DNA of 64,000 nucleotides. It comes from an uncultured Clostridia bacterium. Lineage in GTDB: Bacteria > Bacillota > Clostridia > Christensenellales > UBA1242. The stretch is from the NCBI GenBank assembly GCA_934747805.1, contig CAKVHC010000004.1, positions 9,828 through 73,827 on the forward strand, read 5' to 3'. How positions within the stretch are numbered: position 1 is the stretch's first letter; each line of letters starts with the position of its first letter. Position numbers and translations under genes: made by a program. Under the pieces are notes generated by a model. It saw only the letters and a list, made by a program, of their open reading frames with translations, did no database searches and was not told the origin of the DNA. Shown piece by piece: positions 19,186 to 28,172 of the stretch.

Positions 19186-19587
19186 TTACTTTTTGTAAAG
19201 GATGATTGACATTACAACTGTTGCCAAACTTGCCAAAACTTCTAATGCTGCGAAAACTATGCAAACGATGCAAACATCTTTGATTGCTTCAAGCATTGTG
19301 GCAGTGGCGATGAGAGCGAACATAATGCCAACAACTAACAAAATTGTTGTGAACAAATTGTATTTATTTCTGCCATTAGGTTTATTGAAATATTCATTAT
19401 CCATTTTGCAAGCTAGACTCAAAAGCACGCCAGCAATCATTGCAACAAACCCAGCATACACAAGCATCCAAACGCCAAGTGTGGACTTGCCACCAACGAA
19501 TGAATAGATTGAACGAATTATCAGGGTGCAGGCATCTAAGAATAGAGCGGTGCAACCTACATAAATACTGCTTTTCATAAATTTCAT
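19186..19587 (-). CDS. four-helix membrane protein
   Basis: 133 residues with four hydrophobic segments (about 7-27, 38-60, 75-97, 103-130) and almost no soluble part. No family recognised. It is the last gene of the operon with the zinc-ribbon membrane protein, the TFIIB-type zinc-ribbon protein and the SPFH protein, all on the minus strand with short spacers, so it probably belongs to the same envelope-associated assembly. Confidence 0.7.
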   Translation of the reverse strand: MKFMKSSIYVGCTALFLDACTLIIRSIYSFVGGKSTLGVWMLVYAGFVAMIAGVLLSLACKMDNEYFNKPNGRNKYNLFTTILLVVGIMFALIATATMLEAIKDVCIVCIVFAALEVLASLATVVMSIILYKK

Positions 19588-19606
19588 AATTATATTCTCC
19601 CCAGTT

Positions 19607-20065
19607 CTATTTCAAATCTTTGCCACATTCTGTGCAAACTTTTGAATCTTTGTCATTCACAGCGCCGCAGTTTTCACATGTTTTGCCTGCAACAAGAGTG
19701 TGTCCACATTTGCCACAGAACTTTTCTGTGCCGTTAAGCTCGTTGCCACAATATGCACATTTTGCCATGTTGGCTGTGCCTTTCGCAAGGCTATTGTCCA
19801 TTGCCAAACTGCCATTTGTAGCTTTGATTGCACTGCCTGTGCATAGGAAAATGATGCCAAACGCCGTTCCTGCCAGTCCAATGAGTGTCACAAGCACGCC
19901 AAATACGAGTTGCACAATTTTACCACCAACGTTGCCGTTAGCAGCAAGGTTTTTGGCACCGAACACGATAAGCACAATACCCAAAGCGACGAACAGTACG
20001 CTTAGCACGATTATACCAATGCTAATGCCAATGAGTTGTTTTCTCCCCTTTTCAATTTTGTTCAT
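19607..20065 (-). CDS. membrane protein with C-terminal double zinc ribbon
   Basis: 152 residues: two membrane helices (about 12-34 and 50-75), then two zinc-ribbon halves, CAYCGNELNGTEKFCGKCGH and CENCGAVNDKDSKVCTECG. DZANK-type ribbons like these are found at the ends of many Bacillota membrane and SPFH proteins. The adjacent SPFH protein carries the same kind of ribbons, which supports a shared complex. Confidence 0.75.
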   Translation of the reverse strand: MNKIEKGRKQLIGISIGIIVLSVLFVALGIVLIVFGAKNLAANGNVGGKIVQLVFGVLVTLIGLAGTAFGIIFLCTGSAIKATNGSLAMDNSLAKGTANMAKCAYCGNELNGTEKFCGKCGHTLVAGKTCENCGAVNDKDSKVCTECGKDLK

Positions 20066-20110
20066 ATATACTCCTTTTATTTTTCACGTCTAATGACGCA
20101 ACTAACGTTT

Positions 20111-21175
20111 TTATTTTGCCAAAAGCAGCGGTATGACAACTAGACCCACGCCTAGCAATATGAAGAAAAGAACAGTTAATGCGATTTTCCATTTGCTAAG
20201 TGGCAATCCTTTGCCAATTTTGCCTGTTTGACCATTCAAAAGAACGTTATAATTTTTGTCTTTGTAATTAAATGCGAAATTGTAAACCGGCAACATACTA
20301 TAGCAATATTTCATATTAGAATAGTCTGTATCCACCGACAAACTCGCCACACGACTATAATGATAATTGCTCAAAATCTGCGACCTGATTTGCGAATCTG
20401 CTTTTCGCTTTGCAACCGTCATACACTTTTGCAAATCGTCGTTGTAATGTTCAACGCTGTATCCACGCACAAAATCTGCATCGTATGCATACGCACCTCG
20501 CATATTGTATGGCAGGATTGCTGACAAATCTTCGTTGGTTAAATGGCTGCTACTTTCCACAGCCAAATTTGTGAAATTTATCTGCTCACTGCCACGTATA
20601 TTGAACATACGTTCTTGTGTAATTTGCCTGCCTTCGCTGTCCGTCGTTGTATACTGTTCCACAAGTGTGCCATGATAACGAGAGTCAGTATCCATATCGA
20701 ACATAAAACTTGGAAAATACATTGGGTGCGTTTCACAAGTCGGAATGTTTTTCTTAAACGCATTGGGCAAGAATTTCTTTTTCTTCACCTGTTCGGCAAA
20801 TTTTTGTCTTGCTTCATTCTCGCTCACGGCAAAAGGAATAATGCAATCAGGCTTGATGCCTGCGAACTCACCTATGTCTGAAACATTGCTTGAACCACAA
20901 TACGGACAAGACTTGGCAAATTCCATATTGGTCAAGCCAATCTCACCGCCGCAGTTTTCACACTTGAATACTCTTTCATCCGATTTCCACAACGTCTGTG
21001 ATGCCGCAACATTTTCTGCATTATAAACGTGCTTTTGTATTTCAGTATTTTTATCAATTTCAATACTCTTTTCACAACCCAAACATTTTAAACTTTGAGT
21101 CTGGGGGTCAAAGACCAAATTTGAGCCACAACCGTCACACTTCTTACTAGTAGATTTCAGTTGTTTTTTCGCCAT
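20111..21175 (-). CDS. TFIIB-type zinc-ribbon membrane protein
   Basis: Start taken at the ATG at 21175, which overlaps the SPFH stop (TAATG); 354 residues. Two N-terminal zinc ribbons: CDGCGSNLVFDPQTQSLKCLGC and CENCGGEIGLTNMEFAKSCPYCG. The middle contains a conserved beta-rich region (KNIPTCETHPMYFPSFMFDMD). One C-terminal membrane helix (about 325-350). Proteins like this are common next to SPFH/YdjI-like genes; their role is not established. Confidence 0.75.
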   Translation of the reverse strand: MAKKQLKSTSKKCDGCGSNLVFDPQTQSLKCLGCEKSIEIDKNTEIQKHVYNAENVAASQTLWKSDERVFKCENCGGEIGLTNMEFAKSCPYCGSSNVSDIGEFAGIKPDCIIPFAVSENEARQKFAEQVKKKKFLPNAFKKNIPTCETHPMYFPSFMFDMDTDSRYHGTLVEQYTTTDSEGRQITQERMFNIRGSEQINFTNLAVESSSHLTNEDLSAILPYNMRGAYAYDADFVRGYSVEHYNDDLQKCMTVAKRKADSQIRSQILSNYHYSRVASLSVDTDYSNMKYCYSMLPVYNFAFNYKDKNYNVLLNGQTGKIGKGLPLSKWKIALTVLFFILLGVGLVVIPLLLAK

Positions 21176-22233
21176 TACAATTTTTCTCCACATTCTGGGC
21201 AGAACTTAGCACTAGCTTTCACTTCACTGCCACAATTTGCACAATGTTTAGTGCTAGCCAGCTTTTCTCCACATTCAGAGCAGAATTTTGAGCCAGCCTT
21301 GATAGTGGCGTGGCATTTTGGACATTCCATTGTTGCAGTTTTTGTTTCACGAGGTTTATTCTTTGCATTTGCCAAAGATTCGCTAAACATTTGACCAATG
21401 CCAGCACCTGCGCCAAGACCTACACCAAGACCTGCAAGGTTGCCGCCACTAGTGTTCTGAGCAGCGTCACGCATTGCTTGTGCTGCTTGGTATTGAGCAT
21501 AAGTGCCCATTTTGTCTTCCATAACGCCGAGTTTGGTGCGTTCGTCGAGTGCCTTTTCAACGTCTTCTGGTAGGCTGATGTTCTCGATTGTCATCGAGCA
21601 GAGTTTCAAACCAAACTTGCCGAATTCTTCTTGAGTTTCGTCCAAAATGATCTTACTCAACTCTTTGTAGTTGGCTGCCAGGTCTAGTGCACTGAACTTG
21701 CCTTCCGCAACGGCATCACTGAAACCTTGAATTACGCTAGCTTTCATCTGTTCGCCAACATCAGTTGTAGTGTAAACTTCGTTAGTGCCGAACATTTCTT
21801 CCATAAATTTCTTGGCGTCGGTCACTTTGTAACTATACACACCGAAAGCACGAAGACGCACGTTGCCAAACTCTGCATCACGCATCATGACTGGATTTTG
21901 TGTACCCCATTTCAAGCCTGTCATTTGCTTTGTGTTGACAAAATACACTTCCGCCTTGATTGGACTGTTGAAGCCTGTAGGCAATGACAAGATTTTAGTC
22001 AAAAGTGGAATGTTTTCGGTTGCCAATTTGTATGTGCCTGGTGCGAAAACGTCGCAGATTTGACCCTTGTGAATGAAGAGTGCCATTTGTGATGGGCGTA
22101 CAACGAGCGTACTGCTGTTCATAATCTCTTCACGGTTCTGCAATTTGTATCTGTATACGATTGTGTCTTTTGAGTTGTCTGTCCATTCAATGACGGACAA
22201 CATCTGCTTTTTAGCAAAATTAAATAATCCCAT
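21175..22233 (-). CDS. SPFH-domain protein with zinc ribbons (YdjI-like)
   Basis: 352 residues. The N-terminal part matches the SPFH/YdjI 'virion core' family (MGLFNFAKKQMLSVIEW, VRPSQMALFIHKGQI, GVYSYKVTDAKKFMEEMFG). A Gly-rich linker (GGNLAGLGVGLGAGAGIGQM) follows and then two C-terminal zinc ribbons, CPKCHATIKAGSKFCSECGE and CANCGSEVKASAKFCPECGE. In Bacillus, YdjI takes part in membrane-stress foci. First gene of the operon, with a strong AAGGAGAATA site. Confidence 0.85.
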   Translation of the reverse strand: MGLFNFAKKQMLSVIEWTDNSKDTIVYRYKLQNREEIMNSSTLVVRPSQMALFIHKGQICDVFAPGTYKLATENIPLLTKILSLPTGFNSPIKAEVYFVNTKQMTGLKWGTQNPVMMRDAEFGNVRLRAFGVYSYKVTDAKKFMEEMFGTNEVYTTTDVGEQMKASVIQGFSDAVAEGKFSALDLAANYKELSKIILDETQEEFGKFGLKLCSMTIENISLPEDVEKALDERTKLGVMEDKMGTYAQYQAAQAMRDAAQNTSGGNLAGLGVGLGAGAGIGQMFSESLANAKNKPRETKTATMECPKCHATIKAGSKFCSECGEKLASTKHCANCGSEVKASAKFCPECGEKL

Positions 22234-22475
22234 ATTATTCTCCTTATTTAGTATTATATTTGGTAATTACCACAATGTCAATCACTGAAAAGCAATTCTC
22301 TGCAAAATTTATCTCAATTTTGCCCAATGAAAACGTCTGCATTGGTGATTTTTAGATATTTGGCTGGTGATACAATTGTTTTTGCCATACTAGTGTGCGC
22401 AGAAATTGTGAAAGTTTATTTGACAATTTCCTATTTAGTTGCCATACTTATATCAGGTTTTAGGGATAAAAGTGT

Positions 22476-23027
22476 ATGCAAGGCAAATATAAAGTCATTA
22501 CATTATGCGGGAGTACTAAATTTAAAGACGAGTTTTTGGCTGAACAAAAACGCTTGTCATTGGAAGGCAACATTGTGATTTCCGTGGGACTTTTTGGGCA
22601 CTCGGGCGACGACGAGGTCTGGTCTGATGACAAAAAGACCATGCTGGATGATATGCACAAGAGCAAAATAGACATGGCGGATGAAATTTTCGTAATAGAT
22701 AAGGGCGGATATGTTGGCACTAGCACAAAAAATGAGATTGAGTACGCCGTGAAAACTGGCAAACCTGTAAAATTTATGGAGCCGCTAATTTGCCAAAGTT
22801 GCGGAATGCCGATGACATCGGTGGATGTGCTGGCTATGAATGTGGATGGCAGTCACGACTTTGATTATTGCAAATATTGCATGAAAGACGGCAAATTTAT
22901 TGACGATGTGGACATGTCCACCTATATAGATATGTGTAGTCAGTTTGGTGCGCAGGCGGGCATGACCAACGATGAAATGCGTGCTTTCTGCACCAGCCTA
23001 TTTCCAACCCTGAAACGCTGGAAATAA
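22476..23027 (+). CDS. nucleoside 2-deoxyribosyltransferase-like domain fused to a zinc ribbon
   Basis: 183 residues in two parts. Residues 1-105: VITLCGSTKFKDEFL, GLFGHSGDDEVW, MADEIFVIDKGGYVGTSTKNEIEYA, the pattern of NDT-like/TIR-like Rossmann proteins that cleave or transfer nucleoside bases. Residues 106-183: CQSCGMPM and CKYCMKDGKF, the 'putative zinc ribbon' domain found in small Bacillota proteins. The fusion is uncommon. Monocistronic; substrate unknown. Confidence 0.75.
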   Translation: MQGKYKVITLCGSTKFKDEFLAEQKRLSLEGNIVISVGLFGHSGDDEVWSDDKKTMLDDMHKSKIDMADEIFVIDKGGYVGTSTKNEIEYAVKTGKPVKFMEPLICQSCGMPMTSVDVLAMNVDGSHDFDYCKYCMKDGKFIDDVDMSTYIDMCSQFGAQAGMTNDEMRAFCTSLFPTLKRWK

Positions 23028-23158
23028 CATATTATTGAGAATATTAAGTTTTGTAACTAAGCAAGTGGAAAATTGTGTTTGTTTTCATCTGCTTATTTTT
23101 TTCATGGATAATGAAAATATATGAAATTAAAAAGTTTAAAGTATAAATCCTTATCTAC

Positions 23159-23187
23159 TTGACTTTAATCCTATTTTTTGCTATATT
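23159..23187 (+). promoter_or_regulatory. sigma-70-type promoter
   Basis: TTGACT, 17-base spacer, TATATT, 22 bases upstream of the 191-residue gene. Confidence 0.7.
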
Positions 23188-23208
23188 TTTTATTGAGAGG
23201 TATTTTTT

Positions 23209-23784
23209 ATGAGCGAAATTAAATCAAAATATTTAGTCAGTTCAAAAATGACAAAGATTTTGGAGCAAAAATTTAACAGCGACCTATATACTAGGGATTT
23301 TGACCCAAAAGATTTGGGCACTTTCTTGTGCGCACAAGCATACGGTTGCATCGGCAAGGAAATTTTCTACGACGCGAAAATGGCTACTCCACTATTAGCC
23401 ATGGCACAGGCTAGCGGAAAAAAGCTTGGCGATAGTTTCTATCAAGGTATGGTAACCTACTCCATTTTGTCTAAGATTGCAACAGTTCAAGCAGCGTTGG
23501 ATTCTAGCGAGTTTGCCACAAGCAAATCTTTGGATATGAGTCAATTATCAGCTGACAATTTCGACTACGCAACACAGGCTTTTGCTTTGTTTTACGCCTA
23601 CACAAAAGGTTATGTTTGTGATTGGAGCAAAATAAACCACGACTACTCCGCTCTTAACTTTGGCACTAATTCTAACGTGCGCTTCGAAGCCACCGGCAAA
23701 GAAATTGACCCTAAAATTCTAATCGAGAAAGTAGCACAAAGACTTGAGATTATTAAGGCTAAAGAAGAAACGAACATTAGATAG
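23209..23784 (+). CDS. hypothetical protein, 191 aa
   Basis: A soluble, mainly helical protein with no recognised domain and no signal peptide. It has its own promoter and a strong terminator, with a GAGAGG site before the ATG. It is the last ordinary chromosomal gene before the tRNA-Thr integration region. Confidence 0.6.
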   Translation: MSEIKSKYLVSSKMTKILEQKFNSDLYTRDFDPKDLGTFLCAQAYGCIGKEIFYDAKMATPLLAMAQASGKKLGDSFYQGMVTYSILSKIATVQAALDSSEFATSKSLDMSQLSADNFDYATQAFALFYAYTKGYVCDWSKINHDYSALNFGTNSNVRFEATGKEIDPKILIEKVAQRLEIIKAKEETNIR

Positions 23785-23841
23785 CATTTGATTCTCGTTT
23801 AGCATACATTATATGTTAAAAGTGGCATTATTACCTTTTCT

Positions 23842-23870
23842 GAAGAAGATTGTCGTCTTCTTCTTTTTTA
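23842..23870 (+). terminator. rho-independent terminator
   Basis: Stem GAAGAAGA/TCTTCTTC followed by seven T. Confidence 0.85.
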
Positions 23871-24055
23871 TGTGTTGATCAGTTTGGTCGCCAGCACGGC
23901 AAATGTTTTGACCTGCTTGTATATATATCTGTTTTGCAAACCATATCAACCAATACATGCATCCATTTTGCTGATGCCAACATGCAATGTATTCAATCTT
24001 TTTTCTGAGTTTTGTCGCTAAGCGAAATTTGTATTAACTAATCATAAATAAATGT

Positions 24056-24084
24056 TTGACAATTAGCCAATTCTATGTTAGTAT
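24056..24084 (+). promoter_or_regulatory. promoter upstream of the tRNA-Thr region
   Basis: TTGACA at 24056-24061 with TAGTAT at a 17-base spacing, about 105 bases before the tRNA-Thr 5' fragment. No equally good promoter is seen between the fragment and the complete tRNA. The rest of 23.87-24.19 kb shows no gene. Confidence 0.6.
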
Positions 24085-24189
24085 ACTTTCGCAAAAGGTA
24101 TCGCAGTGTGCCACTTTTGTGATATGAACTGCCGCTGCCTAAAAATTTTATCCGACTTTCACACCAAGAAAGTTCATCAAATAACATAT

Positions 24190-24227
24190 GCTACTGTGGC
24201 TCAGAGGTAGAGCACTGCCTTGGTAAG
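24190..24227 (+). repeat. duplicated 5' half of tRNA-Thr (att-site copy)
   Basis: These 38 bases are identical to the 5' half of the complete tRNA-Thr exactly 100 bp downstream, and the match ends inside the anticodon arm at CCTTGGTAAG. The break point in the anticodon loop is a common crossover site of tyrosine integrases, so this looks like a vestige of an earlier integration event. Confidence 0.8.
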
Positions 24228-24289
24228 ATTTGAAATGCCTAAAATTACCGACTTAAAAACTTAATAAATTAGCCTATTTTTATAGATAT

Positions 24290-24364
24290 GCTACTGTGGC
24301 TCAGAGGTAGAGCACTGCCTTGGTAAGGCAGGGGTCACGGGTCCGATTCCCGTCAGTAGCTCCA
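24290..24364 (+). tRNA. tRNA-Thr (GGT), left end of element 1
   Basis: Acceptor GCTACTG/CAGTAGC, anticodon stem CTGCC/GGCAG with loop TTGGTAA (anticodon GGT), T-arm ACGGGTCCGATTCCCGT, encoded CCA. It is followed by a terminator and then by the integrase gene of element 1 reading toward it, the usual layout of a tRNA-targeted element. Confidence 0.95.
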
Positions 24365-24375
24365 CTTATTAAAAG

Positions 24376-24420
24376 TCGCAAAAACCCTTTATTTACCTAG
24401 GTTTTTGGCGATTTTTTTTA
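24376..24420 (+). terminator. terminator after tRNA-Thr
   Basis: Stem TCGCAAAAACC/GGTTTTTGGCGA followed by a T-tract. Confidence 0.8.
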
Positions 24421-24456
24421 TTCTTTTTTTAACATAATTTTTAGGACGAAAAAATA

Positions 24457-24591
24457 TTTGCTGTCAATTTTTGGTGCAATTGCTGTCAATATTTGCTCCA
24501 TAAAAAAGACCGATAGTCATAAAATCAACTATTGGTCTAATTCTTTCATAAACTCTCTAAAACTGGTACATTTGCTGTCAATTGCTGTCAA
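24457..24591. repeat. left arm-type repeats of element 1 (TTTGCTGTCAA)
   Basis: TTTGCTGTCAA or TTGCTGTCAA occurs at 24457, 24480, 24571 and 24581. The tandem form at 24571-24590 recurs as an identical 20-mer at 34893-34912, at the other end of the element. Spacing and position between tRNA and integrase fit arm sites for the integrase. A hairpin (AGACCGATAGT...ACTATTGGTCT, about 24508-24540) lies between them and probably terminates int. Confidence 0.65.
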
Positions 24592-24596
24592 ATTAT

Positions 24597-25964
24597 TTAC
24601 ATCTCAAAATCTTTTTCTTTTCGTCTGCGTTTGCGTTCTTGCAATTTTTCAAGTTCACGAATTTGGCGTTCTATTTCTTCATCAGATAAGTCATCATAAA
24701 TTTCCTGTTCAGTTTCTCGCTCTTGTTCGTGCTCTTGAATTTTGGTGTTTAATCTATCGGTTGCTTCTCTTACATATTCGCTATTTACCGAGTTGTAGAC
24801 AGTGATTGTAGTTTTCACATCACGGTGACCTAAAAGTTGTTGAATAACTTTTGGATTTTCGTTCATTTCAAAAAGCATATTTGAGAAAGTATGACGAAGT
24901 CCGTGAAAATGAATATGGTATTTATTTAGTCCGTTTCTTCGTTTAAACCTATCAAAGATTACTCTTGTGCCATAATAAGTTCTATAACTTCCGTTATCGT
25001 TAGCAAACACAAACGATGTTGGTGCAGTTAAAATCGCTGTCACATTTGGATTAGTTTCTTGTCTTTTACTTTGTTTTTCTTTCCATTGTTTTAATGTTTC
25101 TAGGACAATATCCGTAACAGGTATGTCTCTAACACTACAAGCAGTTTTAGTGTCACCAATAACTGTTGTGCGGTCTTTAACATTGCCTTGTTCATCAAAC
25201 TTTAAAGTTTGAGTAATTGCTCGTTCTATTTTTATAGTTTTATTCGCAAAGTCGATGTTTTTCCATTTAAGTGCCAAGGCTTCACCAATACGAAGTCCAG
25301 CAAACATAAGAGTAATACAAAGTGGTTTAATAAAGTTTGCATCATCTTTATTTAATGCGTCTAAAAATTTATCTCTTATTTCAGGTGGTAAGGCTTTGTA
25401 TCTTTCATCACCATCTTCTTCATAAACATTTCTTTTCCCTTTAACTTTTACTTTTAAGGTTGGGTTGGTGTATATCCATTTATTTTCAATAGAATACTCA
25501 AAAAATTGATTTAGTAAATGTTTACACTTCTTTATGGTGTCCACACTATAACCTTGGTCTAAAAGAATATTTACGAATTTTTGAATTGTATAATTGTCAA
25601 TTTCATAAACTTTCATTTTGCCAATATGTGGAACAATATGCAATTTAAAGTTTCTAATATTACCTTCAAAAGTTCGTGGACTTACAGTGCTCTTTTTGAA
25701 TGTCATAAGATATTCAAACATCAGTTTTTCAAGGTCGCTATTTTCAACAAGTTCGTAAGAATTGCTTTTAACTCTGCCACTTATTTCAGACAATTTTTTA
25801 GCAACTTCGGCTTGTGTTTTCCCATAAATTGTTTTCCTAATAATCTTGCCGTTTTCATCATAGCCCATAGTTAAGGCTCCGCCCCAACGACCATCGTTTC
25901 GTTGAAAAATTGACCCTTCGTTGTTGGCTCTGCGAGTTTTGCTTACAACTTTCTTTCTAGCCAT
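24597..25964 (-). CDS. int: tyrosine-recombinase integrase of element 1
   Basis: 455 residues with the phage/ICE layout: N-terminal AP2-like arm-binding region (NNEGSIFQRNDGRWGGALTMG), SAM-like core-binding domain, and a catalytic domain with GLRIGEALALKW (Arg I), HIHFHGLRHTFSN (HxxR) and GHRDVKTTITVYNSVN (catalytic Tyr). All key residues are present. The tail is very charged and ends in KEKDFEM. It overlaps the excisionase-like gene by 8 bases. It should catalyse recombination at CCTTGGTAAGG in tRNA-Thr. Confidence 0.95.
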   Translation of the reverse strand: MARKKVVSKTRRANNEGSIFQRNDGRWGGALTMGYDENGKIIRKTIYGKTQAEVAKKLSEISGRVKSNSYELVENSDLEKLMFEYLMTFKKSTVSPRTFEGNIRNFKLHIVPHIGKMKVYEIDNYTIQKFVNILLDQGYSVDTIKKCKHLLNQFFEYSIENKWIYTNPTLKVKVKGKRNVYEEDGDERYKALPPEIRDKFLDALNKDDANFIKPLCITLMFAGLRIGEALALKWKNIDFANKTIKIERAITQTLKFDEQGNVKDRTTVIGDTKTACSVRDIPVTDIVLETLKQWKEKQSKRQETNPNVTAILTAPTSFVFANDNGSYRTYYGTRVIFDRFKRRNGLNKYHIHFHGLRHTFSNMLFEMNENPKVIQQLLGHRDVKTTITVYNSVNSEYVREATDRLNTKIQEHEQERETEQEIYDDLSDEEIERQIRELEKLQERKRRRKEKDFEM

Positions 25965-26220
25965 TTTGCGCCTCGCTTTGGTTGTTGTTTAGTGTGAGCC
26001 AAGTAACAAAATTAAGAACACTCACAACTTGTCGTTTGCCGACTTTTGTTGTTGGGAAAGTTTTGCTTCTGAGCAAGTTCCTAACATTATCTCTGCCAAG
26101 TCCAGTTATTTTTATTAGGTCTTCGCAATCCAAAAAATCCTTATTATATTTAGTTGAAATGCGGTCAACTTCCGATTGTATTAAGTTGTTTAAATTTAGA
26201 TTTGTATTGTTTAAATTCAT
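25957..26220 (-). CDS. excisionase-like DNA-binding protein
   Basis: 87 residues with a winged-helix/MerR-like HTH: DLIKITGLGRDNVRNLLRSK followed by FPTTKVGKRQVVSVLNFVTWL, the pattern of Xis/HTH_17 proteins. It lies directly upstream of and overlaps the integrase gene, as excisionases and directionality factors usually do. Confidence 0.8.
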   Translation of the reverse strand: MNLNNTNLNLNNLIQSEVDRISTKYNKDFLDCEDLIKITGLGRDNVRNLLRSKTFPTTKVGKRQVVSVLNFVTWLTLNNNQSEAQNG

Positions 26221-26333
26221 AGTTTAATGTTCCTTTCATAGTTTTAATTTAACTCCTTTCTAAAACAGAATTTTTTATCTCTTTCTAAATCTAAATTTAT
26301 TAAAATCTATCCGCATCGAGCGAGATAGAAGTA

Positions 26334-26378
26334 GCAACTTTGTTGCCGATAAGAAGTGTTGGGTATCCCAACAGCTTC
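26334..26378. promoter_or_regulatory. hairpin pair in the xis-mob intergenic region (possible oriT)
   Basis: Two dyads: GCAAC/GTTGC at 26334-26346 and GAAG-TGTTGGG/CCCAACA-CTTC (one bulged base) at 26353-26378. The region lies between the excisionase and the mobilisation genes. Strong hairpins here could be an origin of transfer or a transcription control element. No nic consensus was recognised. Confidence 0.35.
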
Positions 26379-26511
26379 CAAAATGACGAGAAAACATAGT
26401 AAATTTAAGTGTATCAGTTAAAAGTGCCGATTTTATCGGGCTTTTACGCACTAAATTTAATAATTGTTTCTCGCTTATGCTCTATACTAAATATCTACCT
26501 AAAATACTATT

Positions 26512-27168
26512 CTACATCTCAAAATCACTAGATAAATAGCCTTCATCAATGAGTGTTTTAATTCGCATTTCTTCAAGCTTTCTCATATAGTCTTGAAAGC
26601 ACTTAATTGCTTCATATTCACACTTTGAATTTAGATACATACAATATTCAAGTTCTTTCCAAAGTTTGTCTTTTTGCATTCGTTTTTGGACTACATATTT
26701 TGCATTAAGTTTTAATCTGTCTATCTCTTGACCTTTCAAACTTTTTGCACTTTCAATTACCAAATTTCCAAGTCTGCGATATAAATCTTTTGTATATTTT
26801 TCACTCAAATTTTGTTGTGGTTTGTCCACGCCATTTCGTTTGCAATAACTATCTACCAGTTTTTGCTTTTCGCTAACTAGGTCATCAAAATCATTTTTGT
26901 AAATGCTAATATCAACATTGTGGGAGATGATATAGTTTGAAATGTTATCTATATTTGGTTTAAGTTTTCGCATATTATCGCAGTCATAAAATGTGTGTCC
27001 TTGCTCTGGAAATTGGTTTGCTAGGTCTAATAACATTTGCTTTAATTTAAGCCCAGAAACATTGTTTAATCGCTCTTTAACACTTTTGGTTAGTCTTAAC
27101 CTTATTTCTTTCTCACGAGCCTTAAAATCGGTTGCAGAGAGTTCAATATTGGCTTTTAAAAAATCCAT
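26512..27168 (-). CDS. MobL-type relaxase, C-terminal part (frameshifted)
   Basis: 218 residues from an internal ATG, highly helical and charged. Reading upstream in this frame continues as KHFSRGYISNNAMDFLKA, so it is the direct continuation of the relaxase N-terminal part in another frame. The break lies in a six-base A tract (27212-27217); removing one A joins the two into about 399 residues, the usual MobL size. The C-terminal end SSDFEM resembles the integrase tail KDFEM. Confidence 0.75.
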   Translation of the reverse strand: MDFLKANIELSATDFKAREKEIRLRLTKSVKERLNNVSGLKLKQMLLDLANQFPEQGHTFYDCDNMRKLKPNIDNISNYIISHNVDISIYKNDFDDLVSEKQKLVDSYCKRNGVDKPQQNLSEKYTKDLYRRLGNLVIESAKSLKGQEIDRLKLNAKYVVQKRMQKDKLWKELEYCMYLNSKCEYEAIKCFQDYMRKLEEMRIKTLIDEGYLSSDFEM

Positions 27169-27712
27169 TGCATTGTTTGAAATGTAACCACGAGAAAAAT
27201 GCTTTTCTTTGTTTTTTCATTCGCTGTGATTTTCGTTCAAAAAACAACAAATGAATATGCCTGTTGTCAGTGTTCTCATGCAGTCCAGCAAACCATTCAA
27301 TGTTGTCTGGGTTTAGTCCTGCTCGTTTGAAATATTTTGGTAGTTCGCTTTTTACAAGTGCGTATGCTTGCTCATAGCACCCACACCATTTCTTTCCAAA
27401 GTTTTCTTCAAATGAAATTATGCCAGACCAAATAACCGATTTAGTTTCTCGCAAATTCTTTCTAAAATCTGCAATCTGTTCTTTGCTCATAAGTCCGTTT
27501 TGGTTAAAGATTCCACTAGTTTTTGTGCTGTTGTTTGAATACTCAACAAAGTCCAGTTTCTCCAAATCTTTAATGCCAGTAGCGACATATTTTAAGTAGT
27601 CATCATACTTGTTAGATGAGTAATAGTTTCGCTTGTCTTGATTTGTTTTGTCTTTGTAGTTCGGCAAAAAGAACTCTTGTTTATAAACCACATTTGGAAC
27701 TTTATCTGACAT
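27143..27712 (-). CDS. MobL/MobP-type relaxase, N-terminal part (frameshifted)
   Basis: 189 residues with the catalytic motif of MobL relaxases near residue 145: GLHENTDNRHIHLLFFE (the histidines of the metal site are present). Relaxases nick oriT and lead the DNA strand during transfer, so element 1 is or was mobilisable by a helper. After about residue 166 the frame runs into a short unrelated tail because of a single extra base in an A tract. Whether the gene is dead or the base call is wrong cannot be decided here. Confidence 0.75.
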   Translation of the reverse strand: MSDKVPNVVYKQEFFLPNYKDKTNQDKRNYYSSNKYDDYLKYVATGIKDLEKLDFVEYSNNSTKTSGIFNQNGLMSKEQIADFRKNLRETKSVIWSGIISFEENFGKKWCGCYEQAYALVKSELPKYFKRAGLNPDNIEWFAGLHENTDNRHIHLLFFERKSQRMKKQRKAFFSWLHFKQCNGFFKSQY

Positions 27713-28163
27713 CTATGAGCTCCCTTAAAATTCTATCTCGTTCGGTGTCAATGCCATTTTCATCTAGTGGGTCATACTTCCAACCTTGCGAGTAAGAGTT
27801 TAGGTTTATTGGGCTTTGTTTGTTGAGTAGTTTAGTGATTAAGTTAAGTAGTGCTTGATTTATTCTCACATTTGCATTAGTGTCCACAAAGTCCATTTTT
27901 TGGTTTGCAGATATGGTTATGAGTTTATCGTTTATCTCTTGCAAGTTCTTTCTAATCTCACTAAAATTTATACTTTGGTTGAGTGCATTATCTCCAAGCA
28001 TTTTGTCAGCACCGAGCAAAGCAAAGTATTTCATAGCGTCATTTAGGCTATCAAACTTGTCTTTAAACTTTTCAAGTGCTCGCTTAAAAATTTCATACTC
28101 ATCTTGATTGTAAACTCTAATCATATATTGAGTTTTCAAATCTTTTGTTTTAATTCTAGCCAT
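27702..28163 (-). CDS. mobilisation accessory protein (MobC-like)
   Basis: 153 residues directly upstream of and overlapping the relaxase gene by 11 bases. The helical central part (FSEIRKNLQEINDKLITISA) and the N-terminal YMIRVYNQDEYEIFKRALEK fit the small auxiliary proteins encoded next to MobL/MobP relaxases, which help load the relaxase on oriT. Family identity is by context more than by sequence. Confidence 0.6.
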   Translation of the reverse strand: MARIKTKDLKTQYMIRVYNQDEYEIFKRALEKFKDKFDSLNDAMKYFALLGADKMLGDNALNQSINFSEIRKNLQEINDKLITISANQKMDFVDTNANVRINQALLNLITKLLNKQSPINLNSYSQGWKYDPLDENGIDTERDRILRELIDVR

Positions 28164-28172
28164 TTTAGCCTC

